Positions 10,801 through 21,306 of a stretch of DNA of 29,696 bases are shown in pieces (the stretch's first letter is position 1; every line of letters starts with the position of its first letter). Origin of the DNA: Azolla pinnata (taxonomy: Eukaryota; Streptophyta; Polypodiopsida; Salviniales; Salviniaceae); assembly GCA_037176905.1 (NCBI GenBank), contig JBBBWG010004514.1, forward strand, positions 1-29,696. Reading direction: 5' to 3'. The notes under the pieces are model-generated. The model made no database searches. It was not told where the DNA came from and saw only the letters and a list, made by a program, of their open reading frames with translations. The position numbers were made by a program, and so were the translations under genes.

Positions 10801-13746
10801 TTTTGCCGAGAATATGTGGTAAACACTGCTCCAAGAGGATTCACTTACTTTTTATACTTGTCTTTTTGTTTAATCCATTCATATTAATGTTTTCTTCTTT
10901 CCTATGGATGCTAAAGTTCTCTTTCCTTTTATTTCAAGGTGCATTAATTCGAGCCAGAGAATTGGCCAAAAAAGAAATGCTGTCTGAGACCATCACAAAT
11001 AGTGAATGTGCTGTCCTGGACGCCCGCCAGAAAGCTTTAAAGGTATTGATTGCAGTTTTTTAAGAAAAATAATTTAGGCAAATATTTTAATTAAGGAGAA
11101 CAATGCAAAAATGCTACAAGGAATGATCTTTCATTTACCGGATTGTATAGTCATGGGTTAGATGATGATATACTTCGCATATTAGATGAATATTTGAAAT
11201 TAGAGAATTAAATTTGGATATCAATGTTGTGTGCAGCTATGTTCTAATGCTTTATATGGTTTCACTGGTGCTGGAACCTCACCTCAACAAGCAGTACCTT
11301 TAGCTGATTCATGTCTCAGGTAGACATAATGAACTTCAATGCATTCTTCACATGTATGCTATAAATATGATGGGCCTTGGGTTTTTTCCTCATTCTCAAG
11401 ACATCTGCCTTTTTATCTTTACTCTTTCTTTTGAGATAACGTATTAGGGAAGATTCCAGCTACTTGTAGATGCGTGTTCAAGTATCGATGCAGCATTTGA
11501 AACTCATACATAGAAGCGTATTTTGTCTCTGGGAAAAAATTGGTTATGCAGTATAGGAGCATCTTCGTGCAAGCATGCAGTGGAGCTTGTGAAAGATACT
11601 TTCAAACATGCTAGGGTATTGTATGCGCAGACAGACAGTGTATTTATTCAGTTCTGTGGGTCAACCATCAAAGAAGCGATCGAGTTAGGGAAAAAAGCTG
11701 CAAATGTCACATCAACGGCATTTCCATTCCCCATGTCCCTGAAACTTGAAAAGGTACCCTTGGGAACAAAATGTAAAAGAGTGAATTGGACCAATAGACA
11801 TCCTTTTTTTCTTCTAAATGTATATAGGCAATGCCATACAGCTAACTATGAAGCGTTATTCTTTTGTCCAGATTTTGTGCCCTTTCCTACTACTCCAGGT
11901 TCCATGGCATCTGTCATATAAGCAGTCGGCATGATCTTTATTCAACAGTCAGCCTTTTAAGGAGCATTATGACTTAATGCTGCTTCTGCCTTTTCAGGTG
12001 AATAGATATGCGGGCAAGGATGTTTCATCTGTTGAGAACGAGAAAACAGATGGAGCACTTTTTATTCGAGGGATCGAATCAGAACGAAGGGATGTGCCAC
12101 AATTTGTCCGAATGGTGTGCAAGTCTGTTTTGCAAGAGATTCTTCTGAAAGGCGATATGGATGCTGCAGTGGATGTTTGCAAGCATGAGATAAGAAGGCT
12201 TCTCTCTGGAAAATGTAGCATGATGGAACTAGTCATGACTGGGGTAAAACTCTCTTATCTGTTTTGGTTGTTTACTTGGTTGACTTTCCTTTCTCTACAT
12301 TGAGAACTAAAACTGTACTCTGGTGGCACAGGGTTTATGGAGAGTGGACAACAATGACATATGTAGACTTGCTAATAGCAAATCCCCAAAGAAGGATGGA
12401 GGAAGCTCATCCACAGCCGAAGAGGGGCGGGGTCCTCATGTGGCACTAGCAATAAGATTGAAGAGGAGGGATCCAGATCGGGAGTTTCACATTGGTGAGC
12501 GCATTCAGTATGTGCTAGTGAAAAATTCCAGCAAAATGCAGGTACGAGTCTTTGGTTGTGAGAACTCCGAGAAAAAGGTGCATGCTATCACTGGGTGATA
12601 ATATAAAATTTGAATATATTTGATTGAAGGATGACATGGCAGAACATCCATTGACTGCACTCAGAGAGAATATGCAGCTGAATTTTCATGTTTACCTTGA
12701 AAACAAGTTAAGAAAGCCACTTGAATCGGTAAGATTGTAACTGAAATTTTTCAAATTTACATTACCTGAAATTCAGTCTTATAACATCTTTCACTATGCC
12801 TTAGAAAGGGTATCCAATTGCATCAGTTTCCATTTTAGACTAGCACTTAAGATGATGTTTCCTTCTTTTTGCATATATGTTTGTGCCAATAAAGAGCGTT
12901 AGCTTACTTATCTTGTTTTTATACACCGATTTTCCATCCTGAGGCAGCACATCTCCACAATCTTGCATGCATGTGGTGCATATCTATCTTTTGCCACGTG
13001 ATGAGGTGTATTTCAGGCCGGTTTGTGTTTTGAGGAGATGCTGTGACTGGGTTACTCCTACCAAAGGTTGAAGGCACCATACAGATCCAACTGATGCTGC
13101 TGTATTTGCTATCCAGATTCTCGAATATGTCATGGATGCAAGCAATATTCATGACATATTCATGGGGAGCCACACAGCGGCATCTCATATCGGGTCGACG
13201 AATAGCACTACGGGGCAGATATCAATGACGAGCTACTTCAAACGGAGGTCGCTATGCTTGAGCTGTAGGTATGGGTCCAGCACTTGTGAAATTCCTTAGA
13301 ATGCCTCTCAATTCCCTTATCTCAGATGGTTGAAGGGTTAAGTTTTTCCAGCCTTTTGGAGCAAAATGGATTCTTCCAGCTGCCGCATCACATTTCAGCA
13401 TTCATGTGAAATAAGGTATACTTTTTAAGTTGGGTGCTGATGGTGCTCACTGGATGGTGGTAACAGGAAACCGTTTGATGATGGTGGTGGTGATGAGGAT
13501 GGGCTTTGTGAGGAATGCAGACAAATGGGAGCTGCACCGGGGACACTGCTTTCTCTCATGGTGGAAAATCGAGAGAATGAGAAGAGATTGCTGGGGGCCC
13601 AAGGCGCATGCATGCACTGCCATTCTGGTGGTCTTTGTGGGAAGATCATGTGTACAAATACCGACTGTCCAGTCTTCTACATGCGATGCGAGGCACCGAG
13701 AGCTTTCAGGAAGCTGGTCTCCTCCATGAAGAAACTGGAGCTTTAG
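1859..13746 (+). CDS. Divergent POLD1 homologue (DNA polymerase delta catalytic-subunit-like), probably catalytically inactive; spliced, about 22-23 exons
   Basis: Exons by my splicing: 1859-1957, 2306-2329 (uncertain), 2489-2543 (start uncertain), 2672-2820, 3778-3852, 4493-4621, 4977-5756, 5848-6024, 7519-7632, 7716-7832, 8562-8622, 9895-9959, 10127-10188, 10603-10668, 10757-10818, 10939-11042, 11237-11319, 11552-11753 (or -11780), 11998-12243, 12332-12541, 12630-12728, 13117-13268, 13467-13746 (TAG 13744). This gives about 1136 residues; plant POLD1 is about 1100. Introns are GT-AG and phases match throughout from 2672. Order: N-terminal domain (~50-230), degenerate 3'-5' exonuclease (~258-575), polymerase palm/fingers/thumb (~580-1000), CysA and CysB metal sites (1040-1111). 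Known for the family: replicative synthesis and proofreading with POLD2-4 and PCNA in the nucleus. Here the ExoI, ExoII, ExoIII and motif C residues are substituted, so I infer a structural or regulatory pseudo-polymerase. Alternative: a slowly decaying paralogue. Family assignment is firm; loss of activity is inferred. Confidence 0.88.
1958..2305 (+). other. Intron 1 of the POLD1-like gene
   Basis: Begins GTAAGC in a CT microsatellite (about 1962-1981). No embedded gene or element recognised. If the 24-nt exon is not real, the intron extends to 2488 and includes a short GT run at 2351-2365. Confidence 0.6.
2306..2543 (+). other. Ambiguous N-terminal exons of the POLD1-like gene
   Basis: Exon 1 ends in phase 0 at 1957 before GTAAGC. 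A 24-nt candidate exon (2306-2329, GFDGHYVE) is bordered by GTCAG and GTAATG. The conserved block IRLYGVGPNGESICCIIN starts at 2489 after a fair acceptor (CTTGACAG) and ends at 2543, so 1957, 2306-2329 and 2489 join in frame. However the stretch 2389-2488 also looks partly coding: one frame reads ELIQQLK, like the family FQQLEI block, but is out of frame with IRLYGV; another frame reads HDDHDDWIEDVAFRA, is in frame with IRLYGV, but has a TGA at 2483-2485. A short exon 2391-2417 would also keep phase, though its donor is weak. Confidence 0.5.
2821..3777 (+). other. Intron of the POLD1-like gene, 957 nt
   Basis: Bounded by GTAAGT and TCTGCAG. AT-rich. It contains a small direct repeat of CCAGTCGTTGAGGT (3289-3302 and 3302-3315). 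Nothing else recognised; the protein alignment runs across without a missing exon. Confidence 0.75.
3853..4492 (+). other. Intron of the POLD1-like gene, 640 nt
   Basis: Bounded by GTTTGA and TTGCAG. AT-rich, with no recognisable element. Confidence 0.75.
4637..4782. repeat. Intronic tandem duplication, about 67-68 bp per copy
   Basis: Copy 1 (4637-4703) and copy 2 (4715-4782) share GTATGTCAACCTATAT, ATGATTGAAACA, ACATGCTTGTTAT and CATTCAATTGCATGTATC, with a few substitutions and a 2-bp difference. It lies in the intron 4622-4976, which is otherwise featureless. Confidence 0.9.
4977..7832 (+). other. Degenerate 3'-5' exonuclease domain of the POLD1-like protein
   Basis: Exons 4977-5756, 5848-6024, 7519-7632 and 7716-7832 align along the whole proofreading domain. 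ExoI, canonical FDIE, is LDVQ (D268 kept, Glu replaced by Gln270, codon CAG 5253-5255). ExoII, canonical GYNxxxFD, is LYQLKDSIRYL near residues 404-414, with Asn replaced by Gln, one residue deleted and the FD pair not preserved. ExoIII, canonical YCLKDA, is YSINEA (Asp replaced by Glu532, codon 7624-7626). About 50-60 extra residues, basic and Ser-rich (about 277-336), sit between ExoI and the DPV block. The family IEMARVTG block just after the domain is intact (exon 7716-7832). Confidence 0.85.
6025..7518 (+). other. Largest intron of the POLD1-like gene, 1494 nt
   Basis: Bounded by GTCTAT and TTGCAG. AT-rich. It includes a perfect 12-bp hairpin (arms 6605-6616 and 6627-6638, TTGCCAAAATTC and its complement, 10-nt loop). 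No intact transposon or reading frame is seen. The size relative to its neighbours suggests old insertions, but I found no terminal repeats. Confidence 0.7.
7833..8561 (+). other. Intron of the POLD1-like gene, 729 nt
   Basis: Bounded by a strong GTGAGT donor and a TTCCTAG acceptor. No element recognised. Confidence 0.75.
8623..9894 (+). other. Intron of the POLD1-like gene, 1272 nt
   Basis: Bounded by GTAAAC and TCTGCAG, splitting a Gly codon. AT-rich and featureless to inspection. Confidence 0.75.
10189..10602 (+). other. Intron of the POLD1-like gene, 414 nt
   Basis: GTAAGT to GTGCAG, interrupting a Leu codon directly after polymerase motif A. Featureless. Confidence 0.8.
12729..13116 (+). 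other. Intron of the POLD1-like gene, 388 nt
   Basis: GTAAGA to ATCCAG. A second acceptor-like TTTCAG at about 13011-13016 exists, but phase-0 joining there meets a TGA quickly. The chosen acceptor at 13115-13116 restores the family IFEPVL-like block ILEYVMDASN. Confidence 0.8.
13117..13746 (+). other. C-terminal CysA and CysB metal-binding sites
   Basis: Exon 13117-13268 aligns with the RIFEPVL...GSHT block and ends with CLSC (Cys1040, Cys1043). The last exon supplies CEEC (Cys1058, Cys1061), completing the CysA zinc module, with a short acidic DDGGGDED linker. CysB is CMHC (1092, 1095), then Cys1106 and Cys1111 in IMCTNTDCPVFYMR, nearly identical to the family VICTSRDCPIFYMR. In yeast and human enzymes CysB holds a [4Fe-4S] cluster and docks the B-subunit (POLD2), and CysA supports PCNA interaction. 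All eight ligands are kept here, with one additional Cys1101 inside the CysB loop. Confidence 0.9.
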
Positions 13747-16700
13747 CCTCTTTAGTAGAGAGCTTATCGCCTCCGAGATCATGTGTTTTGGCATCATGAT
13801 GATGGAATCGAGAACTCCAAGCGGAGATGACGGCAAGCGGCGAAGTATCGCATTTATTTGTGCGATAGCAATAGCTCGATGAATGAATTGAGAGGTTGGA
13901 GTTGGATCTCGGAAATGATCCAGGTATCTTAATGTTGGGATGCATCACAGCATGATGAATGTATGTTGGAATATCAGCCATCCGAATCCTGGCTTCAGTT
14001 GGAGAAGCAGCTTTTTTATGTAGCTGGGCAAGTGCGGCGAGAAAAAGGATGTAGCCAAAAGCAAGGCAATGTTCTAATCTAATACCAGCTGTTTAAGTGG
14101 GCATGATTCGGAAAGAAAAGTGGTCGCCATGGTGAATTCTATTTTGTTCTTTCTCAGTATATTCAAAACCATTGCTTTGGACACAGCTCTATGGGAGCGG
14201 GTGGGTGGTTTTGACAGGCTCAAGAACCTGAAAGTTGGGCGTGGGAAGTGGTGTAATTAATAGGACAAAAACTGTTTGAAATTCGGCAAGAACCCCGACG
14301 AAATTTTCAAGGGAAAGAGTTTTTGTTTCTTATCAGTGCCAAAAAAGTAATCAAGCTTTGTATTTAAGTGCCCAAGGGAGATTGTCATGGGCATTGGCGT
14401 GGTGAACTCTACGAAGTGTTTTTAACCGTGGGAATCATGTAATCAGGTAATGGAAGAGCTGTAAAACTTCAAGAAGCTCATGAGATTACATGTAATCTGG
14501 TGAACTCAACTTTTACTAGCTTGTTCCTTGAATGGAGGTTGCATTGCTAACATTGTATGGTTGTATGGTTGGATGTAGTAGTGGGGAGATGCTAGAACAA
14601 TTATATTTTTCTACTTCTAGAGGGGAGATCTAATAGTATGAACATCCTTTTGTGGGAGACATATTGATGTTTCTACTCTCTTAGAATAGCTTGTAATTTT
14701 ATAAGATCAACACAGTCTCTCTATCGGTGGTGAGCATAAATTGTAAGAATAAATTGCTTATGTGTAGATCAAGTTATAGTTTAAACTTTGATAATCGATA
14801 CCGTTTTTTCTCACACACCAACCAATCCTTTCATTTAATTTTAGTTTTGCTATAATCTATTTAGATTTTGTTCGTCACCGTATTGTTTGAGGCTTTTTTG
14901 GTCAAAGGCCTCAATAGCTTATCTCTAACACCTTTCATGACATGTATCCATGCAAAATTTTGCAACCCATTCAATTTGTCGAGGCATGCTTAACAACTTT
15001 GAATATTTCCTTTTGGATGAGTCTGGATTCTACGTACAATATTGTTGATAAACTTATGGATCGTAACTTAGTATTGAGCACCTCCAATTGGTTGATGTGG
15101 CATATATCAAGCCATCAAAACGAATCAATTAGTGTGCTTTCGCTAGTGAAAGTGGCGACATATTTACGTATGTATTGATACTCGAAGAAAGGAAAAACAG
15201 TCAAGAAGATAGAGGGAAATCATATCCTTACTAGAAACTTATGTCTCCGATGTGACAATGAAACATTCAAAAGATTGAAATGGGGAAACTGAAACAATTC
15301 TAGCCCAAGCCCATATGATAGAAGGAAAAAAACAGCTGTAAAAGATTGGAAGAAGTTTAGAAAAAACCAAGGGACTTTGAAGCTCAAGAGAAATATCATG
15401 ATATTATGGAATGAGAAAATAAGAAGAAAATTAGACAAGAAAATGTGAAGATGCTTGTAAAGATTGTAGAATATTTAATGGATGAGGAAACAAGTAATAA
15501 GTAAGAAGATTGCAAGATGGATTAATTGATGAATGTGAAAGAACATATCTAAAATTTGGCTAGTTATTAGACAATGAGGCCTATAGAAATAACTAACCAT
15601 AAAACTGACAAGAAAATTAGATATGAGAGTTATAACGCAATGAGCCTATACCACAGAAATAACTAGCTTACGTAAGACATTATTTGCTAGGTTTGAAATT
15701 GCCAAAATTATCTATAGAGCAAGAGAAACAACAAAAAATTGATTTTGTTAAAAGATTGAGGAGGAAATTAAGGGAATTGGAGAAGATGACATGTGAGTAG
15801 ATTAAAGTTTAGAGCCTGTTAATTGAGAAGACCTGAAAAGATAGAAACGTGCTTGCACAAGCTAGCATTAGCAAATCGTTCAACATTTGAGGGTTGATAA
15901 GAAGAATCTAGAGGGAAAATGGCCTAGAGGCTTTTATAATCTAGATAAAGAGAATGTTATAGATGAACAATGGGCTATACACTGCAACGAGGCTACGAAC
16001 AAGGAACTAAAAGTGAGCCGTCTACAAACTTTGGAAGCTCGAAAAGATGACCGTTAAACTTAGGAGCTAGCAGCTAGGAGCGAGATAAAGAAAAAGAAAT
16101 TAAATGGAATAAGAAGCTTAAATTGATATGTTACAATTGATTGGTGTTGAATCCCTTCATAGGGATACAAATATTTATAATCTGGGCTGAAATATATGCA
16201 TCAAAATATTCGAGTATCCTGAAATGTTTTAGACTTTAGATTCATATTCTAGAACATTCTAGATAGAGATATGTCACTATAAGAGGATTTTAAGGTTGAC
16301 AAGTACGATATCTGAGCATAATATTGTCTTATTGTTGGGATATTGTAAGTTCGGTTTTCACCAAATAGACTATATTTTAAGTTTGATCTTTATCAAACTC
16401 CACATTTTATTATTAAGTTGTAGATTGTGGGTAGAAAATATAGGAAAGATAAAGAGTACAAAGTTAATTACATAAGGCAAATAAGAAGATTAAAAGAGCA
16501 AGGAATCATCTTTATCATATATTGTATGACGTAGTCGTGATATTATGAAGCTATGATCAGTATTATGATTTTTTAAGTTTTTTTTTTATAGCACGATCTT
16601 AATGGTTACTCTATTATCGTTGATGGCTGTGAATGTAATCAGGCTCAATGTGCTAATGACTTGTAGTCATTTGATCATTTTTGCATGTAGATTAATCGCA

Positions 16701-17160
16701 ATATTGCGACAATAGTGCAAATACAATATTTAAGACACAAGTAAGAAATATAGTGTAAGCTTGTTACTTGATTTATTTTCTGAATACAAGAACACTAGTT
16801 GAGCCTCTCTACATGAGGAACAATAGCTATATTTGGTTCATTCTCAACTAGACATGTTCATATTACGCCATGGACAAATTATGTAAATTGACGGATCAGT
16901 AAATAACTTTTAGCTGCCTTATACCAAACTTGACTGATTGTCATCGATGGCTCAACATAAATTTGACCATGTGATTGCACAACTCCATATATAACTAGAG
17001 ACTAATTAGAGCCAAATTGTTGATATAATTATAAATATCAATAGATAAATCATGAATACTCTAGAAATATTGACGATGAAATGCAATCGTTGGTATTACT
17101 CATAAATATATCATAGGCCATACATAAGTCATAGATTTGCCAATACCACAAAATCATGAA
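13747..17160. other. 3' flank of the POLD1-like gene and AT-rich spacer
   Basis: No gene is supported. The first few hundred bases should hold the 3' UTR of the polymerase-like gene, but I cannot choose a poly(A) signal. From about 15180 to 16150 the + strand is purine-rich (many GAAGA and AAGAAA runs), possibly the remains of an old retroelement; no open frame, terminal repeat or conserved motif backs that. Confidence 0.5.
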
Positions 17161-17168
17161 CAGTTTTT

Positions 17169-17296
17169 GGGATAGTTTTGATCATCCATGCTAACGTCAA
17201 AAAGTTATAGTTTTGATCAATATCCATACTATCGCCAAAAAGTTATAGTTTCGATCGTCCATAGTACTATCATCAAAAAGTTATAGTTTTTGATAT
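17169..17296. repeat. 38-bp minisatellite, two full and two partial copies
   Basis: Full units at 17199-17236 and 17237-17274 begin AAAAAGTTATAGTTT(T/C)GATC and contain CCATA(C/G)TA. A truncated copy precedes (17169-17198) and another follows (17275-17296). Confidence 0.8.
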
Positions 17297-20156
17297 TGTA
17301 GACGATGAATGATCATAGTTTTCCAATTAAGAATCCCCGATTCAACGAATATTCGATATTTTTTCGACCATAACTTCTATTGAGGCCGATCGGTGGTGCG
17401 TCGATCTACAAGGAACGATGGGGTCATCTCACAAGCGGTCAAAGTGTTGGTACTGTGGCTAATTACCAATTGACACAGGTTAAACCACATTCTAATTATT
17501 ATTATACCAGGTTCTAAATAGATGGAACCAATACCAAGTGATCAATATGGACCAGCTATCAATTATATATTGGCCGTGGAGCGCTGCCTGTGGATACCTA
17601 TATGCAATATTACTCCTATTATATGCCGGCCTTGGAATTGAAATCTTGTATAATTATAATGTACATCGAATAATTATCACTACGCCTGAACAATGTTATG
17701 ATAAATCGGCTTACGTAATTCGCGGGACACATTAATCCATACAGACATGATCCACAGGTCTTGTCTCGCTCGCTGCAATATACGATACTAATTTTAACAT
17801 CGCATTTACGACATTATACGTTTGTCGACCCCAACGTCACGTCGTTTAAAACCATAATTAATTTCAGAGGTAATGTGGTTGGATCCAGCTGCAGCTGCGC
17901 CTTGATGTACTTTTGTTGGCTAATAATTGTGACACGTTTGGCATATGCACCGAATTGATATCGGCAATGCATGCAATTTGCGGATCACAACGATATTATT
18001 GTGGGGGTCGAAGAGAATGATACTGTCGAAATTGGATCAATAAAGGTTAGTTATAATAAATTATTGACAGTTCTGATCATCATGAATACGGTCGGAACCA
18101 TCGACATTTTCATCACATGGGGGGGGAGGGGCCGGTTTCGCGGGAATGTGCAGTAAGGCATCATGCTGATCAGCTTTTGTGTAATTATATCCTTTTTTTT
18201 TTGCCAAATTTGGTAGATTGGCTGGTCCACGGAATTATGATTAGGATCCCCTCATGGGTGGGCCGCCTCTTTGTATGATCAAGTTGGCATTAACGGATGC
18301 AATTACACAATCCGATCGAAAGGAGAGATAATTAATAAAGATAGATTAATTGCTGGACCAAAGATTTGGAGGTGTTAGCTGCTAACCTTATCGAGGCTTT
18401 ATCGTCGCAGTTGTAGTTTGGCGAGCTAATGGAAAAGCTATTAACCAGCTAAATATTCATGGAGATATACTCCTTGTGCTTGGGCTAGCTAGCCACTAAT
18501 TATAAACTGGCTGCTTAATTATTAGAAACAATCAATAATATAAGCATATTGTACAACATCTTATGATGAAAAGGCATTAATCGGAACGTTGATCAAAAAC
18601 TGTGCACTAGGAGCTCGTGACGCATGAGCTTAATATACCACCAATCGATTACATAGAATTAGACGTACGACGTTCATGCGGTGCGCTCTTTTCCTTCCCA
18701 CATTCTAACTGCTTATACAGCTTTCAATATAAAGTAGGTCATGTTGTCTTTGGAGCCGCACGGAATGGCATCTAAGCTAGTGTTTCACATCGCCGGGTAA
18801 TTAATCAACACTAACGCTTTCTAACCTCCTTTGCATCGGAGAAATCATTATAATGATTCGACGCTTTTAGCTAGGATCGTAGGCGCATCCGATCGTTTAT
18901 TAATTACTTCGAGTTGTTCCATGCGGCATCTGCACGCGATTGAGTTGTTGGTGTGCTTCCTGTTTTGCAAGGACGGCCCTTTGGTAAGAATGGCGCTGAG
19001 CAATTACCCTCTTTTGATAGCTAGTCGCGATTACATCAACGATATTTGATCAGCTAATTTAGTGGTTTTCGTTTATAAATTGGAGGCTGCATAATATTGA
19101 GCTAAGCAACGTCTTTGGCGAAATAATTACTAGATCAGTTGGTTTATAAGGGCTGCAGTAATTGAACATATTGTGGAGGTTTGGGTACAATTTTTTTGCA
19201 TGGCCCAAATGTTATGTGAAAATGATCATGAGTACTGATGCGTCTGATGAGGAGCAGCTAATTTAGCCGAGTATAATAAGAATACTGCAACCTATACTAG
19301 AGTGCAGCTCCAAGCTGATGATGATCTTGAGATATGTGACGGGCAGCTGTGACCATTACGAGCTGAGGTGCTAAAATGGCATGGATCCAAGTGCAATATT
19401 GCACACTATTTCAAGCGGATCAGTGTGCTGTGTTGTGGTTTTCTGATCAATAGATATAATATATATATATATATTTCTGACGATCCGGCCATTTCAATAT
19501 TGTTGAAATCCTTTTTTCAAACGAAGGAATTAAAAGTAGAAGGAAAACATGCATAGGGATGGAAGAAAAACACATTGCACATCATTGGCAACACTATAAG
19601 TAGTCAGTTCATTGGAATTCATGCACCAATACATATTATATTGTGTGTGTGTGTGTGTGTGTGTATTGGATAAATCTGATAAGTTTGGTGGAATTCGATC
19701 TCCAAGCTCCTGTCTAATTTCAACCATATTTAGAACTATCAGATCAGCAATTTTCTTAATTTCTTAGTGCTGTCGAGCTGCTGGAGCCGGATATCAGGAG
19801 ATGAAAGGCCTTCTAGGGTAGGATTATTATGATAATATTTATAACTTATTGATCAGCTAGTTGCAGTAGCTGCACCGGCACTAGCTGCTACACCAATACT
19901 AGTGTTGCTTATAATTTGTCTTCCAAATCTAGACCGTGTGGCCATCCTCTCGAGACACACAATTGCAAGTCAAAAAAGTTATTATAAGGCAAATTAGGCT
20001 AGAATATGATTGGAGTACACTAACCACCCGCGAGTTATAACAAGAAATAATCGGACAGTAACTTGAAATCAAATATTGGTCGTGAATTAATCGTGGGCCG
20101 GATGATCAAAAACAGATAAAATACAAAGATTGGGTCTTACCTTGAACAAAAAAGAA
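17297..20156. other. Gene-free AT-rich spacer
   Basis: Only short chance reading frames are present. It holds a small TA run near 19459-19474 and a GT microsatellite at about 19642-19665. No RNA gene or element recognised. Confidence 0.6.
19642..19665. repeat. GT dinucleotide microsatellite
   Basis: About 12 uninterrupted GT units. Confidence 0.95.
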
Positions 20157-20320
20157 AGATAAAATAGTATGAATATCAGATTAAACAAAAACAGATAAAA
20201 TAGTATGATCAGATTAAACCAAAACAGATAAAATAGTATGATCAGATTAAGCCAAAGCAGATAAATAGTATGATCAGATTAAACAAAAACAGATAAAATA
20301 GTATGATCTGCAGATTAAAC
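20157..20320. repeat. 32-36-bp minisatellite, about five copies
   Basis: Units start at about 20157, 20193, 20226, 20259 and 20291. The consensus is AGATAAAATAGTATGATC followed by AGATTAAACAAAAAC, with few substitutions, so expansion is recent. Confidence 0.9.
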
Positions 20321-21281
20321 AGTACTGAAATTAGGAAATTTTATTATAACTAACTAGCTGTGTTCGTTTTTTTTTTGTTACGTCCAAATAATTGATCTGG
20401 CCAAGCCCGGCCCCGAGAGTAAGTAATCAGGCAATATATAATTTATATCTACATATACTGCGGCCAGAAAGGCCGTCTGTACTGCTGTAAGTAACTCTTT
20501 GTTCTCGATCGACTAACTTATAGAGGTCGGATTTAAAGGACGGGATCGTTGAATAGATTAACGAAAACCCATCACCTTCACGATTGCTTGCAGTCCAGGG
20601 CAATGACATGGATATATCGTGGGGGATGTTGGGGGGGAAAGAATATGGCTTGTCAGCAGCGCCCAGCAGCTAACCAAAAAAATATTATTGTCTGCAGAAA
20701 GAACACAATCCCATGCTTGTAATTTTTTAATTGTTTTGGTTGCTGGCCGAGTTTCAAATGTCGAGAGAGAGATCAGCGGATGACCAAATTCAATTCAATA
20801 ATAGGAAGGAAGCAATTGTAAATCTGCAGCTATTTTTTGCAGCTAATTTAACTCTGCCGCAGCAGATGTGGGCAAATTAGACGAATGAAAACGTGATACA
20901 ACTACCGCCAGCAAAACATACCTATATACACATATACTATATTGATCTATCTATGATCGAGTATATAAATGTATATATATATCTATAGATATACACGTTT
21001 TCAGACTGTATTGTGTATATATATATACACACGCGAGTATTATATACATATAGATATACGTCGAACTCCAATCAAATCTATATTTATTCCATCCGTTTTC
21101 GTGTATAAAATTATTGTACATACCCATTTGCATGCACTAATTGGATGCTCAAAATGATTGGAATCGAGTAATCTTGACAAGGGAAGAAATTATACGTAGC
21201 GTTTTAAAAGACCTTTGATCTTTCGACGAAAAAAAACAATGATCAAACCATTTGAACGGGAGAAACAATCCAATCCAATGG

Positions 21282-21306
21282 GTGTGTGTGTGTGTGTGTG
21301 TGTGTG
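21282..21306. repeat. GT dinucleotide microsatellite
   Basis: About 12 uninterrupted GT units. Confidence 0.95.

Larger units (their letters stand above)
8562..12728 (+). other. Polymerase domain (family B) of the POLD1-like protein
   Basis: Motif A is intact as LDFASLYPSVFIAYN (catalytic Asp622, codon 10145-10147). Motif B is KLCSNALYGFTGAG across the 11042/11237 junction; Lys713, Asn717 and YGFTGA are kept, while NS has become NA. Motif C is LYAQTDSVF (codons at 11622-11639), where the family has YGDTDS: Gly and the first Asp are replaced by Ala and Gln767, and Asp769 is kept. The template-contacting KKRYAG motif is reduced to NRYAG at 12001. The thumb is recognisable from RLKRRDPDREFHIGERIQYV (family: RMRKRDxxxAPxxGDRVPYV) to ENKLRKPLES. 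Confidence 0.88.

Noticed and set aside
13011..13060. Alternative exon start at TTTCAG 13016
   Set aside because: Joined in phase 0 it reaches TGA after nine codons, and it does not match the family; the acceptor at 13115-13116 does.
1859..13746. Assignment to REV3 (Pol zeta) or POLE instead of POLD1
   Set aside because: The blocks IEMARVTG, DFASLYPS, YGFTGA and IMCTNTDCPVFYMR, the total length near 1100 residues and the exon order match POLD1; REV3 and POLE are much longer.
1859..13746. Ordinary processed or decayed pseudogene
   Set aside because: Introns are present with GT-AG borders, and 20 exons stay open and in phase. Only the N-terminal 2389-2488 stretch gives any reason for doubt.
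14000..14020. miR164-like or miR396-like short matches (TGGAGAAGCAG at about 14000; TTCCACAGCT at about 1170)
   Set aside because: Matches cover only about 10-11 bases and no complementary arm for a precursor hairpin is nearby.
15180..16330. Copia-type retrotransposon remnant
   Set aside because: The strand is purine-rich, but I found no gag, protease or reverse-transcriptase motif, no terminal repeat pair and no primer-binding site.
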